Virus record (IMG/VR): IMGVR_UViG_3300047548_000475 | Span: 1-22,596 of that record | Direction: 5' to 3' (one strand) | DNA: 22,596 bases | Source: a virus | In this document: one piece after another, positions 8,894-19,416 of the stretch | Layout of the letters: every line of letters begins with the position of its first letter | Position numbering within the stretch: the stretch's first letter is position 1 | Position numbers and translations under genes: made by a program | The notes under the pieces: generated by a model | What the model was told of the DNA's origin: nothing | Seen by the model: the letters and a program-made list of their open reading frames with translations, nothing else | Databases searched by the model: none

Positions 8894-9126
8894 TAGAATC
8901 CTACTACAAGCGGTCTATCATCCTGAGTCAGCAGGGTCAATCCATCTTGTGTTTGAAGTTCGTACTGTACAGTTTGTCGAACTATAAATCTGCCATCTTG
9001 AGCTATTATAGCATCCTCGCTTTGAGTGAGCAATACATCAAATCCTTCGCCCTGCGGTTGGGGGGCAGGGCGAAGTTTGCGGTTTATAGCAGTGATTGAT
9101 AAGACTAGGCTAGTAAGTAAGCTCAT
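8893..9126 (-). CDS. Small structural-operon protein (77 aa)
   Basis: The protein begins MSLLTSLVLSITAINRKLRP, a short hydrophobic stretch that could be a membrane-active or oligomerising helix, followed by a Gln/Asp-rich part with two similar segments, VLLTQSEDAIIAQDGRFIV and LQTQDGLTLLTQDDRPLVV. The internal similarity (TQ..D...AQDGR/ TQDDRPLV) suggests a small beta repeat. Both ends use TAATG overlaps with neighbours, showing tight coupling with the fibre gene. I do not recognise the family. Confidence 0.7.
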   Translation of the reverse strand: MSLLTSLVLSITAINRKLRPAPQPQGEGFDVLLTQSEDAIIAQDGRFIVRQTVQYELQTQDGLTLLTQDDRPLVVGF

Positions 9127-9467
9127 TACTCGCGCTCACTTATATACACTATTCCTTCGCTACCATCTAAGCCGATTACTGAAATATACTTGGAGTTTTG
9201 AGAAGCTACTAACTCTGCTCCTAACGATAAGTCCATGTAAACTCCGGCAGGTAGGATATGTGAGTTACTATCGTTAGCGGTTACAGTATCGTCACCTAAC
9301 TCAAATAAACAATTGTCAGTGCTATACACAGATACTACGCGAGTAGAAATGCTAAAAGCGCTACTTCTAATAGCTGCTGCACCAAATGAAATAGTTTGAC
9401 CACCGTGTAGTCTATAGCTTAGAACTGGGATAGCAGCATTGCCATCGTCGCGAGGTTGTTTGCTCAA
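9126..9467 (-). CDS. Small beta-rich virion protein (113 aa), TTG start
   Basis: The frame starts at TTG (9465-9467), five bases after a perfect AAGGAG, and no better ATG is available, so a TTG start is likely. The sequence AIRSSAFSISTRVVSVYSTDNCLFELGDD....SHILPAGVYMDLSLG and KYISVIGLDGSEGIVYISE follows a pattern I know from small phage structural or decoration proteins: a beta-sandwich with an LPAG turn and a C-terminal strand. It sits between the 68-aa gene (9-bp gap) and the 77-aa gene (TAATG overlap). The precise role is unknown. Confidence 0.7.
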   Translation of the reverse strand: MSKQPRDDGNAAIPVLSYRLHGGQTISFGAAAIRSSAFSISTRVVSVYSTDNCLFELGDDTVTANDSNSHILPAGVYMDLSLGAELVASQNSKYISVIGLDGSEGIVYISERE

Positions 9468-9476
9468 GACTACTCC

Positions 9477-9683
9477 TTATTCAGGCTGATTTTTTAGTGA
9501 CTCCACAAGCATGTTCATAAAAGCTTCGCGCCCTACGCGTAGTTGTGTCAGTCCAAAATCTGCCGCATTGATTTTTACGTCTAAATCTGCAACATGGTTG
9601 ATTAGAATTTTTTGTTCGTCATTTAGTTGGTCTGCGGTGTAATCAACACCATTAATAGTAATAGTTTGGTTTTTAGTATCCAT
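9477..9683 (-). CDS. 68-aa protein resembling DUF6447-type phage proteins
   Basis: I chose the ATG at 9681-9683 because AGAGGGA lies just upstream; the longer frame to 9749 would run through the promoter and inverted repeat. The protein has TITINGVDYTADQLNDEQK followed by a helical part (LINHVADLDVKINAADFGLTQLRVGREAFMNML). The order 'TINGxxYxxxxL' then a two-helix tail recalls small DUF6447 proteins common in aquatic phages (from memory, not searched). It is the first gene after the internal promoter. Function is unknown. Confidence 0.7.
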   Translation of the reverse strand: MDTKNQTITINGVDYTADQLNDEQKILINHVADLDVKINAADFGLTQLRVGREAFMNMLVESLKNQPE

Positions 9684-9704
9684 TTTTTCCCTCTTTATAT
9701 AGTT

Positions 9705-9740
9705 ACGCACTATAGTAGCAATGATACTACTATAGTGCGT
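9705..9740. promoter_or_regulatory. 14-bp perfect inverted repeat around a -10 element (putative operator)
   Basis: Arms ACGCACTATAGTAG (9705-9718) and its exact reverse complement (9727-9740) flank an 8-bp centre that holds the -10 hexamer of the minus-strand promoter. Each arm itself contains the 8-bp palindrome ACTATAGT. Because transcription would begin inside the far arm, the repeat is better read as a DNA operator than as an mRNA terminator hairpin, although a stem-loop terminating the upstream transcript cannot be excluded. Confidence 0.6.
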
Positions 9741-9749
9741 TATTGTCAA
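9721..9749 (-). promoter_or_regulatory. Sigma70-type promoter inside the structural operon
   Basis: Reading the minus strand, TTGACA (9744-9749) is followed by exactly 17 bp and TATCAT (9721-9726). This is the best consensus promoter in the window and lies about 40 bp before the 68-aa start codon. It would drive the fibre half of the structural operon separately from the genes upstream. The overlapping inverted repeat suggests control by a dimeric regulator. Confidence 0.65.
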
Positions 9750-9777
9750 TTAAAATAATACAACAGAGCACTAATGC

Positions 9778-10194
9778 TTATACGGCTGCATATGTTCTAA
9801 AAAAGTCATCAATCTCAGACTCAGTTTTTCCTTCAGCGCTAGCTAGAGCCGCTACTAGTGAGTCAGCACGATAAATTGCTGAAGGTCGAGTAGCGCGAGC
9901 ACGAGCTATAAACTGTTGATTAGTTGGTAGAGAAGCGATTAGTGTTTCAACCGCACTCGGTAGAGTGCCGACGAGCCATGCTTCTCCTTCTGGCTGCGTA
10001 ATCCAAGTCTCCATCACTAGCCCGATTAGTAGCTGTGCAAAAGTAATACTCTCTGGCACAGGCTCAGGTACTACATCTGCAGGTTCTATAGTCACGCCGT
10101 CTGGAACAGACGTAGCGAGCATTGACATACGAGAAATTCCGTCGTCATCAATTACTGCTACTACTGTATCGTTAATATATTTATAAGTTGTCAT
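9778..10194 (-). CDS. 138-aa phage protein between the two fibre transcription units
   Basis: The start ATG has CGGAG six bases upstream. The N-terminus (TYKYINDTVVAVIDDDGISRMSM, then a Pro/Val linker PADVVPEPVPES) looks like a small beta module; the C-terminus is helical (FAQLLIGLVMETWITQPEGEAWL through EIDDFFRTYAAV). It directly follows the 1536-aa fibre gene, the usual place for a fibre-assembly protein or accessory chaperone, but I see no signature proving that. The 28-bp gap after it leads to the internal promoter. Confidence 0.65.
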   Translation of the reverse strand: MTTYKYINDTVVAVIDDDGISRMSMLATSVPDGVTIEPADVVPEPVPESITFAQLLIGLVMETWITQPEGEAWLVGTLPSAVETLIASLPTNQQFIARARATRPSAIYRADSLVAALASAEGKTESEIDDFFRTYAAV

Positions 10195-10210
10195 AATTTA
10201 CTCCGTTAGT

Positions 10211-13200
10211 TTATAATCCAGCACCTGCTGCAGAGCCTAGAGAAGAACCTTGTCCAGCAGTAAGTACAGCTGTTGAAAGAGTTATTTGTGTCATAGCCGT
10301 CATATAAGTAGCCTGAACAAAGGTTGGCACGTTTACAGAAGCTGCACCAGTGGCTAAGTAGTATACGGCGTACTGACTTCCAGTACCGCTCTGCTCAAGT
10401 GCTGTAGGAGGTATTCTCATTCTAACAGGGAAGTTAGTCAATCCTATAGCGTTAGTTGTAGAGGTATTATGACCAATTGCAAATCTTGCGTTACCGTTAT
10501 CTGCAGTTACACGGTAGTAATAACGATAACATTTATCAAGTTCGTCGACAACACTTTTTTGGCGATATAGTAGAGTATCAGCTGTATTCCATACGCCTTC
10601 ACGAATATGTATACCCCAGAAGTCGACGTCAGTAGTTTGGAGACCAAGAGAGTTAGTACGTGCGTTAAAGTCGCTACCTGCAGAAGTCCAGAATAAAATA
10701 CCAAACCAATCATTACCAGCAGTGCCTAAAGTTTTTCCAGAGATAGATGGGACTGTCATTACTGCTGCAAATGGTGTCCAAGAAGTTGTTAACGCAATAG
10801 TAGTTGGTGAGGAAGTAGCTACGCCTGCAGAAGGAGTACCTCCTGTACCAAAATTCTGATAGCCTTCAATTACTATGTTACCAGCAGTAGCTCGCTTTGC
10901 CCAACCTAGGATAGTAATTGTTTGGCCAGCATATGAGCGTACACCTTCTATACGTTGTGCTGTTATTGCATATTGTGAAGTGAGTGTTTGTCCGGTTACG
11001 CTTTGACGCAAGAAGTATAGAGGGCTATTCATGCCTAGCGTATCTCCAACCGTAAAAGATTGACGAGAGTGTGTAACAGTACCACCAGTTATTTCGTTGA
11101 CCCAGCGATCTGCCGCTCCATAACCTGAAACAGTAGAGCTAGCACCGCGCTGCCAAATATCAAAGCCACCATTAATAATACGATCTTCTTCTGTATCAAG
11201 AGGAATACGAGGAACCCAAGCTGTACCGTCATACCCTTCTTCACGAGAAGTTGTAGTGTTGTATATTACAAGTCCCGCAGCAGGCGATGAAATCGCATTG
11301 CGTTGGGTAGTAGTCATGCGAGGAGGTAAGAAGCCTTTGTTACTTGATGTTACGTCTAGTACAGCAGAAGCCGCAGGAGTAGCACCAATTCCTAGGGAAC
11401 CAGCACTAGTTAAACGCATAAGCTCAGTAGAAGCTCCATAACCAAAAACAGTATCAGTTGTATTAAAACCGATATAACCCATATCAGTTGAATCTACACG
11501 TCTTTGAATACGAGTTTCAGAAGTTGTATGAGAAGTTCCTGTAGCATTTCTGTAGCTTAGAATGCGTAAGCTACTAACGTTAGCATCAGTGGCACCAAAT
11601 ATACTAATTAAGCTAGTATCGCCAGCAGTACCACCTAGTGCCGCACCTCTTACTTCAAGTTTTGCAGAAGGCGCGGTAATACCGATACCTAAGTCACCGT
11701 CTGCGTCGAGAGTCATAGCTTGTGTAAAAGTGATTGCGTTACCAGCAGTGCCGGAGGGGGCGGTAAACCAACGATGTAGGCCTGCCCATTGATCATATCT
11801 AGTGGCAGAGGCTGGTCCTGTACGGTAAATCCAGTTTGTTCCGTTGTAATAGGCATTAGTTACGAGCGTAGATGTGTCAGTTCCTCCACCTGGTGTAGTA
11901 GATATAGCAAAGTTACTAGTCTGTAGAACAGAACCTGCACCGCTCCAAGCACTAGGAGTTATACCAAGGCCTAAGTTACCAGATGAATCTATACGCATAC
12001 GTTCAGTAGATGCTGTCTTAAATAGCATGTGTGAAGTTGCAGATACTGGTAAGCTTTCAACACTAACTGTTAGCGCTTCGTCAGATAGAAATAGCTTAGC
12101 GCCTCCAGTACGAGTTAGTTGAATATTACCTTCTAATATAGATAGTTTCTGTGGAGGAGTAGCTCCCCAACCTATGCTAACGTTTCCGTCAGCAATAACT
12201 CGCATACGTTCAAGATCGTTTGTTGCTAGAAGTAAATCGGTAGACCCGCGCGCGGCAAGGGTGGCTGTACTTGCGGCAGAAGTCAGGAATACATCGCCTG
12301 TAGTGCCAGCGCCGGTACCTAGTAGACTGATGGAAGCAGCAGTAGTTCCGTCACCAATCTGCACGGTTCTTCCAAAAATAGGGGTGACACTAGTTGTACC
12401 GATTCCTACATCACCGTTATTACTAATTCTTAATCTTTCTTGTGGAGTAGCTGTACCGTCTGGTGTAGTGAAGAATGCTAAACGACCTGGCATATCGTTA
12501 GTACCTGGAGTACCATCGACAGAGGCAACAATTTGAGCTGCTTGTATAAGACCTGTGCCATCGGCACCTAAGAAGTTAATTACGCCGATTTGATCACCAC
12601 TAGTTACTGCAGTAACAGCTCCTAGAGCTGCTCCTCGTGATTTAGCTAGGTATATACCAGAAGGGTTAACATCAGCACTGTTTCTAGTAGACATTATAGT
12701 GGTGCCAGCCGCAGTAGTACCTTCTAGCTGTAAGTTAGGAGTTATACCGTTACCTACACGACCGGCTGTTGTTCCAATTAGTACTGCACCTGCGCTATTA
12801 ATGCGTAAGCGTTCCGTACCTTGAATAGCAAAACCTAATTGGCTTCCGTTCATAATAAGTGGTTGGTAGGATGCAAATAGTGTAGTATCTGCAGCAGAAA
12901 CAGCTGCACCTGTAAGACCATATGTTACGTCAGATTCAAGACGAATTGAGTGGGTAGTTCCAGCAAATCCAGCAATAGTCCCCGTAGCTCCTAGAACTTG
13001 GAATTTGCGAGTTGGTCCAGTAACACCAATGCCTACATTTCCGTCACTACTGATACGCATCTTTTCTGTACCATTTGTATGTATTACTACCGGTACTGCA
13101 GTTAAACCAGAAATTCTATTTTCAGCGGAGTTACCAAATAATCTAAATTGACTAACACCGCCAGCTTGTAGCTCTAGGACACCTGCATTAGTATCATTAA

Positions 13201-14821
13201 TAGTTAAAGATTTATAGCCAGTACCTACGTTCACAGGAGTAGTAGTATTAAGACCTAGATTGCCCGCACCATCTATACGCATGCGCTCAGTTAGGGCAGT
13301 GCTACCCCCAGCATTTTGTGTGTAGAAAGCCATGGCTCCTGTGTAGTCACTAGCACTAGCTGATGCTTTAAATCCTTGAATTGCTGCAAAACTGTAGGTT
13401 GCTGTAGGGTTTGCTGTTTGTCCTTCAAAAAGAATAGAGGGTCCAACCCCAACACCTGCTGTTGTTGTAGAACGAAGTCTGATGGCGTTAGCCCCAGGGC
13501 TATTAGAAGGTACAGCACCATCAGCCGTAGCGACCGTTAGCATGGATGCTGGAGTAATAGTATTAATGCCGACGTATCCAAAACTGTCAATACGTAGACG
13601 TTCTCCTAGAGTACCGCCAGATTTAGTAGAAAACTTAATACCTGCACTATTAGAATCTAAATTGTGGGTACCAATAGACGCCATTGGAGTAAAGGTGCTA
13701 AAACCCAGCATAATTAGATCATCGTCAGTCGAAGAATCTGTAGAGTAAACAGTTAGTTTTCCTGCTGGACTACTTGTGCCAATACCTAAGTTACCCCCGC
13801 TAGTTAACCGCATACGTTCTGTTAAACCTGTATCTGTAACTGCGTTACGAGTGCTAAAAGCTAAATCACCAGTAGTATTTGTAGCACCACTAACTAATAA
13901 ACTCTTAATAGCAGCCATGCCTAATGAGTTGGCAGTGTCACCTTGAGAGCTTGTAAAGATTATACCACCACCAGTTCCAGCTGCAGTACCTACAGAAGAT
14001 AGACGAAGTAAATCACTACGAGCACCTGCATCAGTTAGGGCAGCAGTAGTCTGCCCAGTACCAATTAATCTAGCGCCTACACGGTTGTTAGTTAGAGTTT
14101 GAGTAACGTTTTGGAAAGCACTAGCTTCAAATCCAACAGCCCACCCATCGTCCCAAGCATCTAACCCTGTTGTAGTATAGCCAAGCTGTACATCAGTAAC
14201 ATTAACCTGTGGATAGCTCCAGGTAGACGCTAGTTCGCCTATATAAATAACACACTTAGAGCTTGTAGCGTTGAATCCAAAACGAACTGTAAAGTCACGA
14301 TCAGTTGCGCTATTGCTGACTATATAAGCACTAGGAGTTTGCCAAGTAGGACCGGTACTATAGTTATAACCACTAACTATAACGTCAAAAGATTCTTGGG
14401 TAACATACTCAAATACGCTAATTCTCATTTTGACCATGTGGTTAGTGTAACCTACTGGTAGTGTAATAGCAATAGCACCAGTTACCGTAGCTGTAGCTGT
14501 AGTGTATGAACCACCTCCAGGAGAAGTTATACGACGATTAGTGCTATCGCGCATTGCAATAGCAGTTGCAACACCGGCTACGTTTGCATCACCTGCTACT
14601 GTTAGCTTAGAGCTTGCAGTGGCTGTACCAATCCCTAGATTAGCTGTACCTCCGTCTAAGAAGAGCGCATTAGCCTGACCTAGACTCTCTATACGAACAT
14701 CTACGTCTAAACCAGCATCGTTGAACGTTAAAGTACTAGGAGTACCATCCGCATGCTGCATTACGTTATTAAGTTTAGTGCGAATGCTACTACCTAATTC
14801 ACCATTGTTAAATGTTGCCAT
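10211..14821 (-). CDS. Large modular tail fibre/spike with repeats and putative sugar-binding C-terminus
   Basis: This protein is 1536 aa. The N-terminal ~90 residues include the first NLGIGTATASSKLTV unit. Residues about 90-250 look like a distinct beta domain. About 11 degenerate units follow a pattern of ERMRIDSSGNLGIGTT.P..KL.V (for example TERMRLTSGGNLGIGTSSP and GERLRIDSFGYVGINT), spaced roughly 70-150 residues apart; such units are common in large phage fibres. At about 1165-1212 is the known GFLPPRMTTTQRNAI..PAAGLVIYNTT linker. From about 1217, INGGFDIWQRG..AADRW opens a jelly-roll-like domain that I associate with carbohydrate-binding modules on fibres. The last ~100 residues could be the receptor tip. 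It starts 3 bp after the tail-tube-like gene. Good candidate for the main receptor-binding protein. Confidence 0.88.
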   Translation of the reverse strand: MATFNNGELGSSIRTKLNNVMQHADGTPSTLTFNDAGLDVDVRIESLGQANALFLDGGTANLGIGTATASSKLTVAGDANVAGVATAIAMRDSTNRRITSPGGGSYTTATATVTGAIAITLPVGYTNHMVKMRISVFEYVTQESFDVIVSGYNYSTGPTWQTPSAYIVSNSATDRDFTVRFGFNATSSKCVIYIGELASTWSYPQVNVTDVQLGYTTTGLDAWDDGWAVGFEASAFQNVTQTLTNNRVGARLIGTGQTTAALTDAGARSDLLRLSSVGTAAGTGGGIIFTSSQGDTANSLGMAAIKSLLVSGATNTTGDLAFSTRNAVTDTGLTERMRLTSGGNLGIGTSSPAGKLTVYSTDSSTDDDLIMLGFSTFTPMASIGTHNLDSNSAGIKFSTKSGGTLGERLRIDSFGYVGINTITPASMLTVATADGAVPSNSPGANAIRLRSTTTAGVGVGPSILFEGQTANPTATYSFAAIQGFKASASASDYTGAMAFYTQNAGGSTALTERMRIDGAGNLGLNTTTPVNVGTGYKSLTINDTNAGVLELQAGGVSQFRLFGNSAENRISGLTAVPVVIHTNGTEKMRISSDGNVGIGVTGPTRKFQVLGATGTIAGFAGTTHSIRLESDVTYGLTGAAVSAADTTLFASYQPLIMNGSQLGFAIQGTERLRINSAGAVLIGTTAGRVGNGITPNLQLEGTTAAGTTIMSTRNSADVNPSGIYLAKSRGAALGAVTAVTSGDQIGVINFLGADGTGLIQAAQIVASVDGTPGTNDMPGRLAFFTTPDGTATPQERLRISNNGDVGIGTTSVTPIFGRTVQIGDGTTAASISLLGTGAGTTGDVFLTSAASTATLAARGSTDLLLATNDLERMRVIADGNVSIGWGATPPQKLSILEGNIQLTRTGGAKLFLSDEALTVSVESLPVSATSHMLFKTASTERMRIDSSGNLGLGITPSAWSGAGSVLQTSNFAISTTPGGGTDTSTLVTNAYYNGTNWIYRTGPASATRYDQWAGLHRWFTAPSGTAGNAITFTQAMTLDADGDLGIGITAPSAKLEVRGAALGGTAGDTSLISIFGATDANVSSLRILSYRNATGTSHTTSETRIQRRVDSTDMGYIGFNTTDTVFGYGASTELMRLTSAGSLGIGATPAASAVLDVTSSNKGFLPPRMTTTQRNAISSPAAGLVIYNTTTSREEGYDGTAWVPRIPLDTEEDRIINGGFDIWQRGASSTVSGYGAADRWVNEITGGTVTHSRQSFTVGDTLGMNSPLYFLRQSVTGQTLTSQYAITAQRIEGVRSYAGQTITILGWAKRATAGNIVIEGYQNFGTGGTPSAGVATSSPTTIALTTSWTPFAAVMTVPSISGKTLGTAGNDWFGILFWTSAGSDFNARTNSLGLQTTDVDFWGIHIREGVWNTADTLLYRQKSVVDELDKCYRYYYRVTADNGNARFAIGHNTSTTNAIGLTNFPVRMRIPPTALEQSGTGSQYAVYYLATGAASVNVPTFVQATYMTAMTQITLSTAVLTAGQGSSLGSAAGAGL

Positions 14822-14824
14822 TTC

Positions 14825-16144
14825 TTAACCACTCCAAACTGCTGCATCATCCCAAAAACCACTATCCACCCAAATACCGAGTGCATAAGCGCTAGTAGAC
14901 TCTGCAAATCTAATTGCTTTTATTGTTAACTCATCTGCCGCACGAGGTGCGGTTTCGTGTGCTATAAAGTTAGCACTTAATCCTAATACATCTTCTACAG
15001 CAATACTAGGATAACTAAAACTTGTAGCTGGCATTTCTGCTAAAAAGTAGGGGCCAGTACGTCCACCAATATAAATTCGAGTATTAGCGTTAACTCCAAT
15101 ATCTTGACTTTCTATTGTGCTTATTTCGCGTAAAAACTTAGAAGAAGCGTTATCACCACTGCGTAAATACATACTAATGCTACCACTGATATTACGCTCT
15201 ACACTATATCCAGTAGCGACATTGTTTATACGACCAAGCTGCTCACGTTCAATATGTTTTATAGCATTGTTATACTCAAAACTAAAAGCAGTAACAGGAA
15301 ACGCATAGGTATTACCGTTATACCCAAGTTCAATTACGCTAAGACGATTCTTAATGTAAGGAGCTGTACTCACGACTCCTGATACGTTCATTCTACCATA
15401 AGGATGATAGCTGCTTTGTCTACTAAGAGTAGTTACGTTAGAGTTTGCGACGACAGTCGCACCGGAGTTTAGTACTCCACCAAATACAGTTACAGCACGG
15501 TCTCTAGGAGCTCCAATTAGTTCAGTTAGCGTAGAACCTTTGCCACCCCACTCAACTGTTACAATCTCACTAATACCAGCATTTAAACTTGCACTATTTA
15601 CAATAGCATTACTTACTTCATATATAATATTATCAAGTTTAAAGTATAAGAATCCTTCTGGACGAGAAGCGCTACTAGAACGAGAAGCGTGTGAGCCTAA
15701 AGCAGCTGGATAAGCACTAGTACTAATCTTACCTTGGCCATACCAGGTAGATTGTTCGCCTGCACCAGCAGGAGCTGTATTAGAAATCAGCGATTGCCAT
15801 AAAAACCAGTCTGCAGTTGGCTTAGCATTACCACTTGAGGTGCTATAAGGACTAGTACCGTTAGGAGCTGTTGGCTGCTCAACTCCAGTAGCTCGTAGAT
15901 AAGTAGTAAAATTCCAATCTACAGGATTTCTACCAATTGTATAGTTTGATACACTACGATCTATAGTATTACCATGCTGACTGTGAGTAATTTGACGAGT
16001 TATAGCATCAGCACTAACAGCAAATCCAGATAATACATCAAGCTTCCAAGTATTAGACGGAGTCATAGAAGTAGAAGCAACAGATTGTAAATCTATGCTA
16101 CTATAAAATATCTCTGAATTACGCTGTAGTTGAAGCTGAGTCAT
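14825..16144 (-). CDS. Tail-tube-like structural protein (439 aa)
   Basis: The protein appears to have two similar beta-rich halves: the segment YEVSNAIVNSASLNAGISEIVTVEWGGKGSTLTEL in the first, and IKHIEREQLGRINNVATGYSVERNISGSISMYLRSG with PATSFSYPSIAVEDVLGLSANFIAHE in the second. This pattern (a domain repeat with strands around VEWGGKG and SISMYLR) is typical of major tail-tube or tube-like proteins in my recollection. The start ATG overlaps the stop of the HTH gene as TAATG. No sheath protein is seen, which would fit a siphovirus, though the window is incomplete. Moderately sure of a tail role. Confidence 0.6.
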   Translation of the reverse strand: MTQLQLQRNSEIFYSSIDLQSVASTSMTPSNTWKLDVLSGFAVSADAITRQITHSQHGNTIDRSVSNYTIGRNPVDWNFTTYLRATGVEQPTAPNGTSPYSTSSGNAKPTADWFLWQSLISNTAPAGAGEQSTWYGQGKISTSAYPAALGSHASRSSSASRPEGFLYFKLDNIIYEVSNAIVNSASLNAGISEIVTVEWGGKGSTLTELIGAPRDRAVTVFGGVLNSGATVVANSNVTTLSRQSSYHPYGRMNVSGVVSTAPYIKNRLSVIELGYNGNTYAFPVTAFSFEYNNAIKHIEREQLGRINNVATGYSVERNISGSISMYLRSGDNASSKFLREISTIESQDIGVNANTRIYIGGRTGPYFLAEMPATSFSYPSIAVEDVLGLSANFIAHETAPRAADELTIKAIRFAESTSAYALGIWVDSGFWDDAAVWSG

Positions 16145-16596
16145 TATTCAAGCAAATCTTTCATTAGTCTATCATAGTTGTTAATCTGCACTGCTACAGC
16201 TGGACCTTTTTGCTGCGGTTTAAGTGTTGTTTCAATATCAGCCAAATGTTTCATCCAGTCAAGAAGGTCTTTCTTTGAATATATGCCAGTTTCAAGAGCT
16301 TCTTGTAGCTTTTGGTCGATAACAGCATTGATAAGTGCAATACGTTTACCACGGTTAAGATACCCTTGAGTAGCGTACACATTATCAATATAGCTTTTTA
16401 CTTCACGCTTTTCAATCACTGCTGTTACACGGTCTGCTGGTATACCATACTCATCCGAGATAACATCAATGCTTTTACCAGCTAGATAGTCATTAGCAAT
16501 ACTTAATAACACCGGGTCTAACGGAGGAGCCTCAAGAGTACGGTTCAGTGCTTCCACAGTTGTACTAGGTGAAATTATGTTTATTTCTTTAGTCAT
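16144..16596 (-). CDS. Helix-turn-helix protein, small-terminase-like (150 aa)
   Basis: I chose ATG at 16594-16596 (GGAAA a few bases upstream) over the longer frame to 16638, which would overlap the upstream gene. Residues about 27-63 (DPVLLSIANDYLAGKSIDVISDEYGIPADRVTAVIEKREV) read as a helix-turn-helix; a helical region (YLNRGKRIALINAVIDQKLQEALETGIYSKKDLLDWMKHLADIE) follows, and the C-terminus has PAVAVQINNYDRLMKDLLE. This order, HTH then helical oligomerisation then a VQINNY tail, matches proteins annotated as phage small terminase subunits as I remember them. Its place among tail genes is unusual for a small terminase, so a tail-assembly or regulatory role remains possible. Confidence 0.55.
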   Translation of the reverse strand: MTKEINIISPSTTVEALNRTLEAPPLDPVLLSIANDYLAGKSIDVISDEYGIPADRVTAVIEKREVKSYIDNVYATQGYLNRGKRIALINAVIDQKLQEALETGIYSKKDLLDWMKHLADIETTLKPQQKGPAVAVQINNYDRLMKDLLE

Positions 16597-16606
16597 TGTA
16601 TTTCCA

Positions 16607-18672
<2,066 letters not shown>

Positions 18673-18680
<8 letters not shown>

Positions 18681-19044
18681 TTATCCAATCAACCTCACAA
18701 ATTATATCACACATGCCATATGGCGACAGTAATCCTTCATCAGTCTCGACACTCAACACACGTGCTTCATAAATCAACGGACTATCTAAACTCTGGATGC
18801 ACTCTTCAATGCTTCTAGCGAGCGCTTCACTTGCGCCTAGCGAATCTTCGTCAGTGAGTACGTATCCACGAACTACAAAACTAAACGAATCGACTGTAAC
18901 TCGATCTCCGATGTATGCACGCTCGACGCTGGGGCGCAACAGAGCGACAGCTGGGAAATCACTCACCTGATCTATGAACCCTGGACCAACTGTTGCGATA
19001 GCGGCTAGTGCCGTCTCAATGATTTCAATTCTTGAACTTAACAT
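18673..19044 (-). CDS. Tail-completion/terminator-like protein, copy 1 (123 aa), first gene of the structural operon
   Basis: Motifs in order: a helical N-terminus (IEIIETALAAIATV), FPAVALLRP, GDRVTVDSFSFVVRGYV, DEDSLGASEALARSIEECIQSL, ARVLSVETDEGLLSPYGMCDIICEV. The RGYV..ED...LARSIE..IQ and TDEG..SPYG.CD blocks also occur in the next gene, so the two are paralogues. I see no Shine-Dalgarno sequence before the ATG; an in-frame TAG four codons upstream fixes the start nearby. Upstream lies the long non-coding junction, so the operon promoter must be there, but no convincing one is visible. The role is inferred from size and layout. Confidence 0.55.
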
Positions 19045-19396
19045 GACTAAGCTTAGCTAATTTGTGCGATATTGTCCAAACTTTTTATTTTAGGGCTGCG
19101 ATAGGGAGTGCGACAGCGTATTTTCATATAAAAAAATTTTGAGAAAGCGTTCAAGGTGCGTTCCACAACTAAGTCTGGCTGTTCTCACGAAGTGATGTAG
19201 GTGGAGTAACGATAGTTATTAGCACGGAGTGCTACCGCGGTGTAACGCTATAAGGATTATCCTTTCAAAGGACTGGCAAACTGCGCTCGGGCGTTTCCAA
19301 ATTTCCCTTATAAAGGCTCTGTGGAGGTGCCCCCTGATTCGCGAATCATGTAAGTCCTCCTAACCGCCCTCCCCCTCGTTGTCAAGCGCAAAAGCA
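19045..19396. other. Non-coding junction between structural block and early-like block
   Basis: No supported gene lies here. Contents visible: an A/T-rich stretch near 19079-19140 (Caulobacter-type or sigma70 promoter not convincing); short stems TCAC-GAA-GTGA near 19177-19187 and AGCAC-GGA-GTGCT near 19220-19232; AAGGAT-T-ATCCTT near 19251-19263; a GGAGG at 19323-19327; the perfect 14-bp palindrome at 19335-19348; and TTGTCAAGCGCAA, shared with the cassette at 20985. It is also where base composition changes. It could hold the structural-operon promoter, an origin or a structured RNA; I could not fold a tRNA from it. Confidence 0.5.
19335..19348. promoter_or_regulatory. Perfect palindrome TGATTCGCGAATCA (two GCGAATCA half-sites)
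   Basis: The 14-bp sequence is its own reverse complement and contains GATTC and GAATC, two GANTC sites. Its half, GCGAATCA, is the same sequence that overlaps the -35 of four of the plus-strand early promoters (GCGAATCG in the fifth), and TGATTCGC appears in the spacer of the promoter at 22077. This suggests a full operator for the factor that reads the half-site. Confidence 0.55.
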
Positions 19397-19416
19397 CTGT
19401 GGCCGTTAGGCCACAG
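19397..19416 (-). terminator. Hairpin at the end of HNH gene 1, stop codon in loop
   Basis: On the minus strand CTGTGGCC and GGCCACAG pair around loop TAAC, an 8-bp stem. The TAA in the loop is the stop codon of the HNH gene. CTTTTG follows a few bases later, a short U-tract, so intrinsic termination is plausible. Confidence 0.65.

Noticed and set aside
9477-9749. Longer version (90 aa) of the 68-aa gene
   Set aside because: The extra codons run through the TTGACA/TATCAT promoter and inverted repeat; the ribosome site points to ATG at 9683.
19150-19310. Possible tRNA or structured RNA in the junction
   Set aside because: Only short isolated stems are seen; no T-loop, anticodon arm or CCA end could be assembled.
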